This document shows positions 54,394 to 64,000 of a stretch of DNA of 64,000 nt, piece after piece. Under the pieces are notes generated by a model. It did not search any database and was not told the DNA's origin. It worked only from the letters and a program-made list of their open reading frames with translations. Position 1 is the first letter of the stretch, and each line of letters begins with the position of its first letter. The position numbers and the translations under genes were made by a program. The DNA comes from Ruegeria faecimaris (lineage in GTDB: Bacteria > Pseudomonadota > Alphaproteobacteria > Rhodobacterales > Rhodobacteraceae), in contig NZ_FXTE01000001.1 of the NCBI RefSeq assembly GCF_900182615.1, forward strand, positions 124,001 to 188,000. Direction: 5' to 3'.

Positions 54394-54418
54394 GGGCGCC
54401 CGACCGGGCGCCCTTTTT
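54394..54418. terminator. Bidirectional terminator between ccmG and acnA
   Basis: GGGCGCCC (54394-54401) and GGGCGCCC (54406-54413) form an 8-base-pair stem around GACC, with T-runs on both sides (TTTTT after, AAAAA before on the plus strand). It ends acnA transcription on the minus strand and the ccm operon on the plus strand. Confidence 0.88.
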
Positions 54419-54434
54419 AGATTGCTCAGAGATC

Positions 54435-57125
54435 TTAGTCGGTCTTGGCCAGGTTCCGCAGCACGTAATGCAGCACGCCACCGTTTTCGATATATTCGAT
54501 TTCGGGCGCGGTATCGATGCGGCACTTAAGGGTTATGGTTTTCTCAGAACCGTCACCGTAGGTGATGGTGCAGGGCACCTCTTGCAGCGGCTGGATCGTA
54601 TCCAGACCGTGGATCGAGACGGTTTCATCACCCTTCAAGCCCAGCGTCTTGCGCGAGTCGCCACCGGTGAATTCGAACGGTACAACGCCCATGCCAACCA
54701 GGTTCGAGCGGTGGATACGCTCAAAACTTTCGGCGATTACCGCTTTGACACCCAGCAGAGCCGTGCCTTTGGCCGCCCAGTCGCGCGACGATCCGGCGCC
54801 GTATTGCTCGCCACCGAATACAACCAGCGGCGTGCCCTGTTCCTGATAGGCCATCGACGCGTCATAGATTGAAGTCTGCTCTCCATCGGGGCCTTTTGTA
54901 TAGCCGCCTTCAACCGCGTCCAGCATCTCGTTCTTGATGCGGATATTGGCAAAGGTGCCGCGCATCATGACCTCGTGGTTGCCACGGCGCGACCCGTAAG
55001 AGTTGAACTCGCGCGGTTGCACCTGACGGTCGGTCAGATACTTGCCAGCCGGTGTTGTCGTGGCAAACGAGCCTGCAGGCGAGATGTGGTCAGTGGTGAC
55101 CATATCGCCCAGAATGGCCAGAACCTTGGCGTCTTCGATGTTCGAAATTGTGCCCGGCTCGGTCCCCATGCCCTGGAAGTAGGGCGGGTTCTGGATATAG
55201 GTCGAGGTCGGTGGCCAGTCATAGGTTTCGGCATCGGTGGTATCGACCGCTTGCCATTTCTCGTCGCCTTTGAAGACGTCTGCATATTTCGACAGGAACG
55301 CCTCACGGGTGACCGTCTGTTCGACCAATTCCGCCACTTCTTGCTGGGTTGGCCAGATGTCTTTCATGAAGACATCATTGCCGTCCTTGTCCTGACCGAT
55401 CGGTTCTGAGGTCAGGTCGATATCCATCGTACCGGCCAGCGCATAGACCACGACCAGCGGCGGTGAGGCCAGGTAGTTGGCGCGAACATCCGGACTGATA
55501 CGGCCTTCGAAGTTGCGGTTACCCGACAAGACCGACGTGGCTACCAAATCGCCCTCGGCAATCGCCTCAGAGAGCTCTTTCTGGATTGGACCCGAGTTGC
55601 CGATACAGGTGGTGCAGCCGTAGCCGACAAGGTTGAAGCCGATCTTGTCCAGATCTTCCTGCAGGCCAGCGGCCTCAAGATAAGCAGAAACAACCTGCGA
55701 TCCCGGTGCGAGCGAAGTTTTGACCCAAGGCTGACGGTTCAGACCCAAGGCTGCGGCTTTGCGGGCCACAAGACCAGCGCCGATCATGACATACGGGTTC
55801 GAGGTGTTGGTGCAGGAGGTGATCGAGGCGATCACAACCTTGCCCGATTCCAGGGTATAGTCTTCGCCTTTGACGGCGACTTCCTTACCCATGGGTCGCT
55901 TGAACGTCTCGGCCATTTCCCTGGTGAACGCCGCCTTGGCACCGGTCAGAGCAACATAATCCTGGGGGCGCTTTGGGCCCGAGATCGCGGGAACGATGGT
56001 GCGCATGTCCAGCGACAGGGTGTCGGTGTAGATCGGTGCGTAATCTGCGTCGCGCCAGAAGCCGTTTTCCTTGGCATAGGCTTCGACCAGCGCGATGCGG
56101 TCTTCGTCACGGCCGGTATTGCGCAGATAGCGCAGCGTCTCGCCGTCAATCGGGAAGAAACCACATGTCGCGCCATATTCCGGGGCCATGTTGGCGATGG
56201 TTGCCCGGTCGGCCAGCGGCAGACGGTCCAGACCTTCGCCGAAAAATTCGACGAATTTGCCCACAACACCCTTTGCGCGCAGCATTTCGACGACCTTCAG
56301 AACCAGATCGGTTCCGGTCGTACCTTCAACCAGATCTCCGGTCAGCTCAAAGCCGACAACCTCGGGGATCAGCATCGAGATCGGCTGACCCAGCATAGCG
56401 GCTTCGGCCTCGATCCCGCCGACGCCCCAGCCCAGAACGGCCATGCCGTTGACCATGGTGGTGTGGCTGTCGGTGCCGACCAGCGTGTCGGGATAGGCAA
56501 CCTCGTTGCCATCCTGATCCGTGTCGGTCCAAACGGTCTGCGCCAGATATTCCAGGTTCACCTGGTGACAGATCCCGGTTCCGGGGGGCACAACGCGGAA
56601 GTTGTTGAAGGCGCCCTGACCCCATTTCAGGAACTGATACCGTTCCATGTTGCGTTCGTATTCGCGGTCAACGTTCATCTGGAACGCGCGCGGGTTGCCG
56701 AATTCGTCAATCATGACCGAGTGGTCGATGACCAGATCAACGGGGTTCAACGGGTTGATCTTCTGCGCGTCACCGCCCAGAGCCTTGATACCATCGCGCA
56801 TGGCGGCCAGATCGACCACCGCCGGAACGCCGGTGAAATCCTGCATCAACACGCGGGCAGGGCGATAGGCGATCTCGCGGGGGTTCTTGCCACCTTTGGC
56901 GCCCCATTCGGCAAACGCCTTGATGTCGTCGACCGAGACGGAAAATCCGTCATCTTCGAACCGCAACATGTTTTCCAACACCACCTTCAGGGCGGCGGGC
57001 AGTTTCGAGAAATCACCCAGGCCGGCCTCTTGCGCGGCGGGGATCGAGTAATACGAGATGGACTTGCCATTCACGCTCAGGCTGCGGCGTGTCTTGGCGG
57101 TATCCTGTCCGACTTTGATGGGCAT
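54435..57125 (-). CDS. acnA: Aconitate hydratase AcnA
   Basis: TCA-cycle enzyme of 896 residues, the bacterial AcnA/IRP type. It starts MPIKVGQDTAKTRRSLSV, with cluster-ligand cysteines in SCTNTSNPYVM and GYGCTTCIGNSGP, and the C-terminal swivel domain (YGAGSSRDWAAKGTALLG). GGGAGG six bases before the ATG at 57125 fixes the start; a longer frame upstream has no such site. It is monocistronic. Confidence 0.96.
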   Translation of the reverse strand: MPIKVGQDTAKTRRSLSVNGKSISYYSIPAAQEAGLGDFSKLPAALKVVLENMLRFEDDGFSVSVDDIKAFAEWGAKGGKNPREIAYRPARVLMQDFTGVPAVVDLAAMRDGIKALGGDAQKINPLNPVDLVIDHSVMIDEFGNPRAFQMNVDREYERNMERYQFLKWGQGAFNNFRVVPPGTGICHQVNLEYLAQTVWTDTDQDGNEVAYPDTLVGTDSHTTMVNGMAVLGWGVGGIEAEAAMLGQPISMLIPEVVGFELTGDLVEGTTGTDLVLKVVEMLRAKGVVGKFVEFFGEGLDRLPLADRATIANMAPEYGATCGFFPIDGETLRYLRNTGRDEDRIALVEAYAKENGFWRDADYAPIYTDTLSLDMRTIVPAISGPKRPQDYVALTGAKAAFTREMAETFKRPMGKEVAVKGEDYTLESGKVVIASITSCTNTSNPYVMIGAGLVARKAAALGLNRQPWVKTSLAPGSQVVSAYLEAAGLQEDLDKIGFNLVGYGCTTCIGNSGPIQKELSEAIAEGDLVATSVLSGNRNFEGRISPDVRANYLASPPLVVVYALAGTMDIDLTSEPIGQDKDGNDVFMKDIWPTQQEVAELVEQTVTREAFLSKYADVFKGDEKWQAVDTTDAETYDWPPTSTYIQNPPYFQGMGTEPGTISNIEDAKVLAILGDMVTTDHISPAGSFATTTPAGKYLTDRQVQPREFNSYGSRRGNHEVMMRGTFANIRIKNEMLDAVEGGYTKGPDGEQTSIYDASMAYQEQGTPLVVFGGEQYGAGSSRDWAAKGTALLGVKAVIAESFERIHRSNLVGMGVVPFEFTGGDSRKTLGLKGDETVSIHGLDTIQPLQEVPCTITYGDGSEKTITLKCRIDTAPEIEYIENGGVLHYVLRNLAKTD

Positions 57126-57352
57126 CTGTGGCCTCCCTCTCAAATGACGTGGAATATGGGATTCGCTGAGGGCTATCTGCATCACCCAAGCGCGCGGTTC
57201 AAGGTCCAACAGACCAGGTGCGGCAATTTTTGTATACCATTGCACACATTTTTGCGAAAACCTTGTGTCACCGGTCTCAAGAAACCTTGATTGGTGCTTG
57301 ATCAGCGTTCCGTCTAAACCAGTAATGCACCCCATGAAACCCGAGAGCAAAC

Positions 57353-58054
57353 ATGTTCAAATCTGCAACCGCAACCGCGTTGGCGTCCCTGTTTCTGGCT
57401 ACTTCGGCCATTGCAGAAAGCGGACCCGTAGTGGTGGAGCTGTTCACCTCGCAGGGATGTTCGTCCTGCCCCCCGGCTGACCGGATCATGCACGATCTGG
57501 CCAATCGGGATGACGTCATCGGGTTGGCGCTGCATGTGGATTATTGGGACTATATCGGATGGGAGGATGAATATGCCGACCCCACCCATACTGAGCGTCA
57601 GCGCAGCTATGCCGGAAATTCCGGGCGTACGGTGATCTATACGCCTCAGATGGTAGTGAATGGTCAGCAGGATATTGTAGGGGCAGATACGGCAAAGCTG
57701 GATTACCTGATCGGCGACCATTCCAAGGCCGCTCCGCTGGCGTCGGTTTCGGCCTCACGTACAGGAGATAACGTAACTGTCGACGTTTCCTCGATCAGTT
57801 TGCCACCGGATCAGGTCTATGACATCCGGGTGGTGCAATACACGCCAATGCGCCATGCTTCGATCCGGCGCGGAGAGTTGGCCGGACAAGAACTGGATTA
57901 TGCCAATGTGGTCGAGGCCTGGACAGTAGCCGGGCAATGGGACGGGACAGCGCCTAAGACCTATAAGGTATCTTTGACGTCAGATTTGCCGGCCGTTGTG
58001 TTGGTGCAAGGGGTTGGCCATGGGCCGATTATTGCGGCAGCACGCGTTCGCTGA
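57353..58054 (+). CDS. Exported DUF1223 thioredoxin-like protein
   Basis: A 233-residue protein with signal peptide MFKSATATALASLFLATSAIA-E. The mature part has the DUF1223 motif VVVELFTSQGCSSCPPADR with Cys36 and Cys39 (CxxC) and ALHVDYWDYIGW. The thioredoxin-like fold suggests a periplasmic redox role, but no function is established. It converges with the following acyltransferase gene so closely that the two stop codons share TGATCA. Confidence 0.88.
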   Translation: MFKSATATALASLFLATSAIAESGPVVVELFTSQGCSSCPPADRIMHDLANRDDVIGLALHVDYWDYIGWEDEYADPTHTERQRSYAGNSGRTVIYTPQMVVNGQQDIVGADTAKLDYLIGDHSKAAPLASVSASRTGDNVTVDVSSISLPPDQVYDIRVVQYTPMRHASIRRGELAGQELDYANVVEAWTVAGQWDGTAPKTYKVSLTSDLPAVVLVQGVGHGPIIAAARVR

Positions 58055-59020
58055 TCAGGGCATGTCTTTGGCTTGGACGCCTAGCCCGTTCCAGGTTTTC
58101 CAGCGACGATGAATCCAGAACCACTGACCCATATGCTGTCGGACAACCGCCTCGAGGTCATCATTGGTGAACTGGGTCATCGTCTTTGGATCCGTATGTG
58201 GGACCGGTTCGTGCAGGATGATTTCGAAATCAACCCCATTGGGCTGACGCACCGCATAGCACGGAATCAGGACGGCTTTGTATTTCATTGCCAGTTCAGC
58301 ATTCAAAACCGACGTCACGGCCGGTTTGCCGAAAAAAGTCAGCTCTTCCCCGCCATGTGCGTGCAGGTCTGACACAATAGCGATGATCCCGCCTTTTTTG
58401 AGTGTCCGCACCATTTCGACCATCCCGCGACGGCCTTGTTCGAACATCGGGGCGCCGGTTTTGTAGAACGCATCGACATACATGTCGTTGAAGTAGGGGT
58501 TCGCCATTCGACGGTAGAGGCAGCCAATAGGCTGACCGCTGCGTTCTTGAAGGGCGATACGCGCGGCCAGGTAATGGCCGAAATGCGCAGTGATCATCAT
58601 CACAGGTCGCCCCTCCGCCAAGGCGGAATCAAAGGCGGCAAGACCCGTACCCGTGACTTTGGCAAAGCGTTGGCGTTCTGTGAAATCCTCGGGCGAGAAG
58701 TGCTCCATGATCGCGCGCCCGGCGTTGTCAGGAACGGCCTTGCAGATGCGTTTCACTTCGGATTCAGTCAGGTCCGGGCAGGTGAGTTTCAGATTGCTGC
58801 GTACTCTTTTCGAGAACCCGACCAACGGTGCAAGGTTTCTCGCTATGGCGCCCATTGTGGCAATGCGTGTCTCATAGGGCAGCAACCGTAACGCTTTGAT
58901 AACGCCTTTCAGGAACATGCCGGATACATAGTATTTGCCAAGCTCGGACCTGCTTAGTTCAGACTTTTCAACGGGCATCAGAAGGTCTCGGCGTCTGTTG
59001 TGAATTGCCGGGTCAGACAT
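58055..59020 (-). CDS. Lipid A biosynthesis lauroyl acyltransferase (LpxL/HtrB)-family protein with altered active site
   Basis: A 321-residue member of the LPLAT/HtrB family by FGKPAVTSVLNAELAMKYKAVLIPCYAV and QWFWIHRRWK. The normal HX4D/E acyltransferase dyad reads HFGHYL (ITAHFGHYLAARIAL): the acid is replaced by leucine. This raises the question of whether it acts as an acyltransferase at all. Starts at 59020 (MSDPAIH) or 58978 (MPVEKSE) are possible; no clear ribosome-binding site decides. It has no adjacent lipid A gene. Confidence 0.8.
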   Translation of the reverse strand: MSDPAIHNRRRDLLMPVEKSELSRSELGKYYVSGMFLKGVIKALRLLPYETRIATMGAIARNLAPLVGFSKRVRSNLKLTCPDLTESEVKRICKAVPDNAGRAIMEHFSPEDFTERQRFAKVTGTGLAAFDSALAEGRPVMMITAHFGHYLAARIALQERSGQPIGCLYRRMANPYFNDMYVDAFYKTGAPMFEQGRRGMVEMVRTLKKGGIIAIVSDLHAHGGEELTFFGKPAVTSVLNAELAMKYKAVLIPCYAVRQPNGVDFEIILHEPVPHTDPKTMTQFTNDDLEAVVRQHMGQWFWIHRRWKTWNGLGVQAKDMP

Positions 59021-59084
59021 ACAAGCCGATCGCGGTAACCACAAGCTTTCTGCTCGGCCAGAGATTTAGGCGCGCTTACTCTCT

Positions 59085-60176
59085 TTATTCGTCACCGTCA
59101 TCATCCCGGAGCGTGATGGTTCCCTCATCGACAAGTGTCCGGATGGCGCCAATGATCTGGGTCATCGCCTCCTCGGCATCGGGTTGTTTGATTTTTCCGA
59201 CCTCATCCATTTCTTCGCGCAGGTTTTCGGCCATACGCGACGACATGTTGGACAACAGGTAGTCAACCGATGCCCTGTCTCCTTCCGTTTCTGCACCGGC
59301 GAGCGCTGTAACCAGGACGGGTTGTTCCACACCGCGTAGAATGGTCGGTACATCGCGGGGCAGAATGCGAGACGGAATATGGGCGAAGGTAAAAATGGAT
59401 TGGCGAACTATGGTGGCAAAATCGGCGTCTTCTTCTTCTAATGCGCTCAGCAGGCCGTCCCGGGTCGAGGCAGCGGACTGATTCAGTATCGCGCCAACGC
59501 GGGCACCCGGTCCGTCGGCAAACGCTGTGGCAGGGCGCTGATCCATCTGAGCCGCCAGCGACCATCCGATCCGCTCGACGGCCTCTGGGCTGACATTTGC
59601 TGTTTTCGAAACCGCATAGGTAATACGCCGAGCAACTGGGCCGGGAAGGTGCCCTAGCAGTTGCGCAGCTTTGGCGGTTTCAAGTTTCGATAGCATCACG
59701 GCCGCAATCTCAGTGCTTTCGGCCTGCGCCATTTCGGCCAGATCTTCTGTAGGGATCTCTCGCAATCGCTGCCAAGGATCGCCGATCTGGCGTATGCCGG
59801 CCACTTTACGCAAACGCGCCGCAGTTGCCGGGGCGATTTTGCCGTTCACCACATCCAAAGCGCCCGCCAGACCATGTGGAAAGGACAGGCCAACACTGTC
59901 CAGCGCATCTGCAAATTCACCGGCAACTGCGTCCAAGGTAACCCGGTCGACAAGGCCCATTTTGCCCAGTTGGTGGGTTAGCTTTTCCTGTAAATCGTCG
60001 GGAAGCTCTTCCAGCGGAATGTCCGCCCCATCATTCAGCAAGAGACGCACAACTACCGCCGCCTTTTGTCGGCTGCTGAGGTTGCGGGCCACCAAGCGAA
60101 GGTCGTCATCGTTTTCTTTGGCCAGCTGGGCAGAAGCCCCCGGGGCCACCTGTACCAATGTGTTTGTGTTCTGCAT
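59085..60176 (-). CDS. fliG: FliG-family flagellar motor switch-like protein outside a flagellar cluster
   Basis: A 363-residue protein resembling FliG, the C-ring component joining MS-ring and motor torque. It has an N-terminal ARM-type helical part (LSSRQKAAVVVRLLL), a middle region (EIAAVMLSKLETAKAAQLLGHLPGPVARRI) and the FliG_C torque helix pattern (LLSNMSSRMAENLREEMDEVGKIK). The usual EHPQ motif is not visible (ESTE at that place). The ATG at 60176 has AGG before it; GTG at 60206 is an alternative. No other flagellar gene is in the window. Confidence 0.78.
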   Translation of the reverse strand: MQNTNTLVQVAPGASAQLAKENDDDLRLVARNLSSRQKAAVVVRLLLNDGADIPLEELPDDLQEKLTHQLGKMGLVDRVTLDAVAGEFADALDSVGLSFPHGLAGALDVVNGKIAPATAARLRKVAGIRQIGDPWQRLREIPTEDLAEMAQAESTEIAAVMLSKLETAKAAQLLGHLPGPVARRITYAVSKTANVSPEAVERIGWSLAAQMDQRPATAFADGPGARVGAILNQSAASTRDGLLSALEEEDADFATIVRQSIFTFAHIPSRILPRDVPTILRGVEQPVLVTALAGAETEGDRASVDYLLSNMSSRMAENLREEMDEVGKIKQPDAEEAMTQIIGAIRTLVDEGTITLRDDDGDE

Positions 60177-60245
60177 CTGCCTGCGGTGCCAAAGTTCCTG
60201 TTCCACAGGCAGATTACAGAGAGTCGGGTAAAGAAAGGCTGAAGC

Positions 60246-60791
60246 TTAGTAGTTGTAGGTCAGTCCGGTGCGGATCGCCTCGCGCAGGGAAACCTCTGCC
60301 CAGGTTCCTTCGCCGCCGCGCGCCTTGATTTCACGCCACTGAGCAATCGCCAGATCGGTTTTGCCCTCGGCAACAAAGCCTTGCGCCATATAGGAACGTG
60401 CCAGGATATTGTCGGGATTTGCGTTAATTGCACCTTCATAGAACAGGTTCGCCAGTTCCAGCTTGCCCATCTTCCGATAGGTAAAGCCCCAATAGGTCAT
60501 GACGCGATCGTCATTTTGGTCCATCACGCGCAGCACGCCTTGGGCGTTTTTGAACTGCCCGTCATAGGCCAGTTCACGCACGGCGTGGTACAGCTGATCC
60601 TGAGTGAAATTGGTGTTGCTGGGCTTTACGCATTTGCCCGCGGCCTCATCATAGACCCGTCCGAACAGACATTTCTTGGTGGTGTTTGTTGTTTTTGGCG
60701 GCGTCGATCCCCCGCCGCCACCTGCGGCATGAACCATGGGGGCAAATGTAAGGGCCTGAATTGCAATAACCGAAGCTAGGATGAGGCGCAT
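60246..60791 (-). CDS. Exported TPR-type protein
   Basis: A 181-residue protein with signal peptide (MRLILASVIAIQALTFAPMVHA-A), a Gly/Ser/Thr linker, two cysteines in KKCLFGRVYDEAAGKCVKP and a TPR-like C-terminal half (TYWGFTYRKMGKLELANLFYEGA, SYMAQGFVAEGKTDLAIAQW). It is predicted to be periplasmic. GGAG precedes the ATG at 60791. Its stop is 69 bases after the fliG-like start on the same strand. Confidence 0.82.
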   Translation of the reverse strand: MRLILASVIAIQALTFAPMVHAAGGGGGSTPPKTTNTTKKCLFGRVYDEAAGKCVKPSNTNFTQDQLYHAVRELAYDGQFKNAQGVLRVMDQNDDRVMTYWGFTYRKMGKLELANLFYEGAINANPDNILARSYMAQGFVAEGKTDLAIAQWREIKARGGEGTWAEVSLREAIRTGLTYNY

Positions 60792-60914
60792 ATTTGGTCT
60801 CCGTTCGTAGGGCTGCTCAGAATAAGCATAGCGCGTTCTATACAAAAGCTAACAACTGATCGCGCGAATTTATTCACAAGTTTGAAAGCTCGACCAATCT
60901 TGACGTAACCAGAC

Positions 60915-60947
60915 AAAGAAAAACCCGCACAAGATCATTGTGCGGGT
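60915..60947 (-). terminator. Rho-independent terminator after purB
   Basis: ACCCGCACAA (60923-60932) pairs with TTGTGCGGGT (60938-60947) in a 10-base-pair stem; on the minus strand it is followed by TTTTTCTTTG. Confidence 0.88.
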
Positions 60948-60973
60948 CTGTATTGCGTGAGCTTGACGAAAAT

Positions 60974-62278
<1,305 letters not shown>

Positions 62279-62367
62279 TGGCAGCGGCACCTTTTTATGA
62301 TTTGGCAGAGGTCGTTGCGGCGCGGTTTAAACCCAGCCGCCCTACGGAACAAGGCGCGAGTGCGGTG

Positions 62368-62700
62368 ATGAGACGGTTTGCCCTGATTTTATCCCTTTGG
62401 CCTGGTGTTGCGGCAGCGACAGAGTTCTGGCCGCTGACGGGTGATGAAATTGCCGAAGCCTTTTCGGGCAAAAAACTAACTTATGGCGACGGCATCTGGC
62501 AAACATTCGACCAAAGCGGGGTGACCCATTATTTTTCGGGTCGTCCCAGCACCGGAAAGTGGGCCGTGCAGGGCGATCAGTATTGCTCGGTTTGGCCGCC
62601 TTCGGATATCTGGGCGTGTTATGATGTTCTGCAAAGCGGTGTCATCATTCGATTTATTGACGACGCAGGCGAGATCACAGACGGGTATTATCCCGAATGA
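62368..62700 (+). CDS. Small exported hypothetical protein
   Basis: A 110-residue protein with a signal peptide (MRRFALILSLWPGVAAA-TEF) and a tryptophan-rich, beta-type mature part (EFWPLTGDEIAEAFSGKKL, two cysteines in QYCSVWPPSDIWACYD). Not recognised. The stop overlaps the next gene's start by four bases, so the two are coupled. Confidence 0.75.
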   Translation: MRRFALILSLWPGVAAATEFWPLTGDEIAEAFSGKKLTYGDGIWQTFDQSGVTHYFSGRPSTGKWAVQGDQYCSVWPPSDIWACYDVLQSGVIIRFIDDAGEITDGYYPE

Positions 62701-63119
62701 CCTTTCCAAACGAACTGACCGACTTCGAAGGAGGCTGGAGCCTGTCACGCACCATTCGGGATGCGCGGGCCGGGCAGGTGGTTTTGGCCGATGGCTCTGC
62801 GCGATTCACAAGGTCCAAAGACAGTCTGATCTATGACGAGACGGTAACTCTGCGCATTCCGGGCCAGCCCGAGATGATGGGAACGCGCCGATACCTGTGG
62901 CACGACAAGGGCGAAAGCGTTGCGGTGCATTTTGATGACGGGCGTTATTTCCACGCTCTCAAGCTGGGCCAGGCGCAGGCTGCGGATCACCATAATTGCC
63001 CGCCGGACAGCTATGACGCAGTCTATGATTTCTCGGGCTGGCCCTGCTGGAGGGTCCGTTGGACCGTGTCCGGCCCCCGGAAATCATACGAAATGAATAC
63101 GGAATACATGCTGCGGTAG
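62697..63119 (+). CDS. DUF6314-family protein
   Basis: A 140-residue cytoplasmic protein with a beta-barrel-like sequence (DFEGGWSLSRTIRDARAG, DSLIYDETVTLRI, RYLWHDKGESVAVHFDDGRYFH) and Trp-rich FSGWPCWRVRW, matching DUF6314 proteins of unknown function. It starts at ATG 62697, four bases into the end of the previous gene. Confidence 0.78.
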   Translation: MTFPNELTDFEGGWSLSRTIRDARAGQVVLADGSARFTRSKDSLIYDETVTLRIPGQPEMMGTRRYLWHDKGESVAVHFDDGRYFHALKLGQAQAADHHNCPPDSYDAVYDFSGWPCWRVRWTVSGPRKSYEMNTEYMLR

Positions 63120-63194
63120 CGTAATCATCTTGCAGATGCGGCGCTGACAGGGCATTCCTGTTGCAGAATCTCGGTCCGTTTAGGGAGAAACAAC

Positions 63195-63782
63195 ATGAAT
63201 GCGAACGTATTGGCCAATGCATTTGGCCCTCGTGAAGGGACGGCGCTGCGCGTCAAACAGGTGGTTTTGGTTGCTTTGGGCATCGTTGCTTTGGCAGTCG
63301 CCGCCAAGATTAAAGTGCCGATGTGGCCAGTTCCAATCACCATGGGTACATTTGCGGTTCTGACCATCGGCACCGCCTATGGCGCAAGGCTGGGTCTGGT
63401 AACTATGATGGGCTATCTGCTGATCGGCGCGCTGGGCTTTGACGTATTCGCGGGCTCTTCGGCTGAAAAATTCGGCCTGACTTACATGATGGGTGGCACT
63501 GGCGGCTATCTGGTCGGATATGTGCTGGCTACCCTGATGCTGGGTACGCTGGCCGCGCGCGGCTGGGACCGTTCGGTCGTGAAAATGGCGCTGGCGCTGG
63601 TACTGGCCAACGTTCTGATCTACGTCCCCGGCCTGCTGTGGCTGGGCCAGCTCTATGGCTGGGACCAGCCGATCCTGGCATGGGGCCTGACACCATTCTT
63701 GGTGGGTGATGCGATCAAGCTCGCGCTGGCCGCGCTGCTGATCCCTGGCCTGTGGAAGCTGGTGGGCGACGCCCGCACCTAA
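63195..63782 (+). CDS. bioY: Biotin transporter BioY
   Basis: A 195-residue substrate-binding S-component with six hydrophobic helices, recognised by VPMWPVPITMGTFAVLTIG, GYLLIGALGFDVFAG and the ending LTPFLVGDAIKLALAALL. It takes up biotin alone or with BioMN, which are not adjacent. AGGGAGAAA precedes the ATG. A strong terminator follows. Confidence 0.94.
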   Translation: MNANVLANAFGPREGTALRVKQVVLVALGIVALAVAAKIKVPMWPVPITMGTFAVLTIGTAYGARLGLVTMMGYLLIGALGFDVFAGSSAEKFGLTYMMGGTGGYLVGYVLATLMLGTLAARGWDRSVVKMALALVLANVLIYVPGLLWLGQLYGWDQPILAWGLTPFLVGDAIKLALAALLIPGLWKLVGDART

Positions 63783-63807
63783 ACCACAGTCAACCTGGTT
63801 GACATGA

Positions 63808-63841
63808 ACCGCGCCCGGAGCGATCCCGGCGCGGTTTTTTG
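63808..63841 (+). terminator. Rho-independent terminator after bioY
   Basis: ACCGCGCC-C-GGA, GCGA loop, TCC-C-GGCGCGGT with one C-C mismatch forms a strong stem, followed by TTTTTT. Confidence 0.85.
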
Positions 63842-63918
63842 TTGCGCCAACAAGAGGCTGGACAAAACCGGCCGACACAGTTCAAGCTGTAGCAATAGAA
63901 ACAACAGGTTATTCTGAT

Positions 63919-64000
63919 ATGCCTAATCTATTGAGGGCTGTAACCCTTTCCTGCGCGGTTGTTTGCGCCGGGGCAGGGAGTGCAAAAGCCGAAACACCGA
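63919..64000 (+). CDS. Exported protein, N-terminal fragment (cut by the window edge)
   Basis: Only 27 codons are visible: a signal peptide with hydrophobic core and the likely cleavage site AKA-E (MPNLLRAVTLSC... to ...GSAKAETP). Nothing more can be said about the mature protein. The ribosome-binding site is weak (AGG about ten bases before the ATG at 63919). Confidence 0.5.
   Translation, partial: MPNLLRAVTLSCAVVCAGAGSAKAETP

Noticed and set aside
63120-63194. Possible BioR operator before bioY
   Set aside because: No sequence resembling the TTATCTATAA-type BioR site was found upstream of bioY.

Overview
The window looks like chromosomal DNA of an alphaproteobacterium of the Rhodobacterales, most likely the marine Roseobacter group (Ruegeria/Phaeobacter-like; the genus cannot be fixed from this sequence alone). 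This rests on gene content: a phaZ/phaC-phaP-phaR polyhydroxyalkanoate locus, a soxBDAG heterotetrameric sarcosine oxidase, a gamma-glutamyl-polyamine cluster, an IorAB-type molybdenum hydroxylase, CcmABCDG/CcmI cytochrome c maturation and a dense, moderately GC-rich layout. No rRNA, tRNA, CRISPR array, insertion sequence, phage gene or replication origin was recognised. No gene-free stretch exceeds 300 bases; the longest are about 17.89-18.14 kb, 57.13-57.35 kb, 38.49-38.71 kb, 28.46-28.67 kb and 4.91-5.11 kb.

Layout. 1-3.7 kb: storage-polymer locus, with phaZ (cut by the left edge) divergent from phaC, then phaP and phaR; CTGC-N3-GCAG boxes precede each transcription unit. 3.7-6.1 kb: a lone DegT-type aminotransferase and a secreted SUMF1-fold protein with a degenerate motif. 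6.1-10.9 kb, minus strand: two glutamine-synthetase-like ligases, a glutamine amidotransferase and a PuuB-like oxidase, in two units that each start at an AATTTGATCAAATT palindrome. 10.95-14.4 kb: the IorAB dehydrogenase divergent from a TetR regulator, with two matching operators between them. 14.5-17.9 kb: dusA, a TauE exporter overlapping a 2OG-dioxygenase-like gene, and a duplicated SpoIIAA/STAS protein. 18-20.1 kb, minus strand: ccmI, ruvX and a DUF1289 gene.

20.3-25.6 kb: the sarcosine oxidase operon. 25.6-33.4 kb: FkbM methyltransferase, superoxide dismutase, a phosphoesterase, a host-attachment-family protein, a LOG protein, a LysM protein and an Atm1-type ABC exporter. 33.5-38.5 kb, minus strand: an RND efflux pair. 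38.7-44 kb: a YfgM-like protein, bamB, der, a fatty acid desaturase and a lysine-rich HhH protein. 44-47 kb, minus strand: serS and an MscS channel. 47.3-54.2 kb: yajC-secD-secF, a second TauE, an Mth938-fold protein and ccmABCDG. 54.4-64 kb: aconitase, an HtrB/LpxL-like acyltransferase lacking the usual acidic residue, a FliG-family protein away from other flagellar genes, purB, small exported proteins, bioY, and the start of an exported protein cut by the right edge.

Most of the window is ordinary Rhodobacterales housekeeping and catabolism; nothing seen is clearly a new system. The most informative signals are three sets of short palindromes (PhaR boxes, the polyamine-cluster palindrome, the TetR/IorAB operators), the divergent paralogues (FliG, acyltransferase, SUMF1) and the lysine-rich HhH protein.
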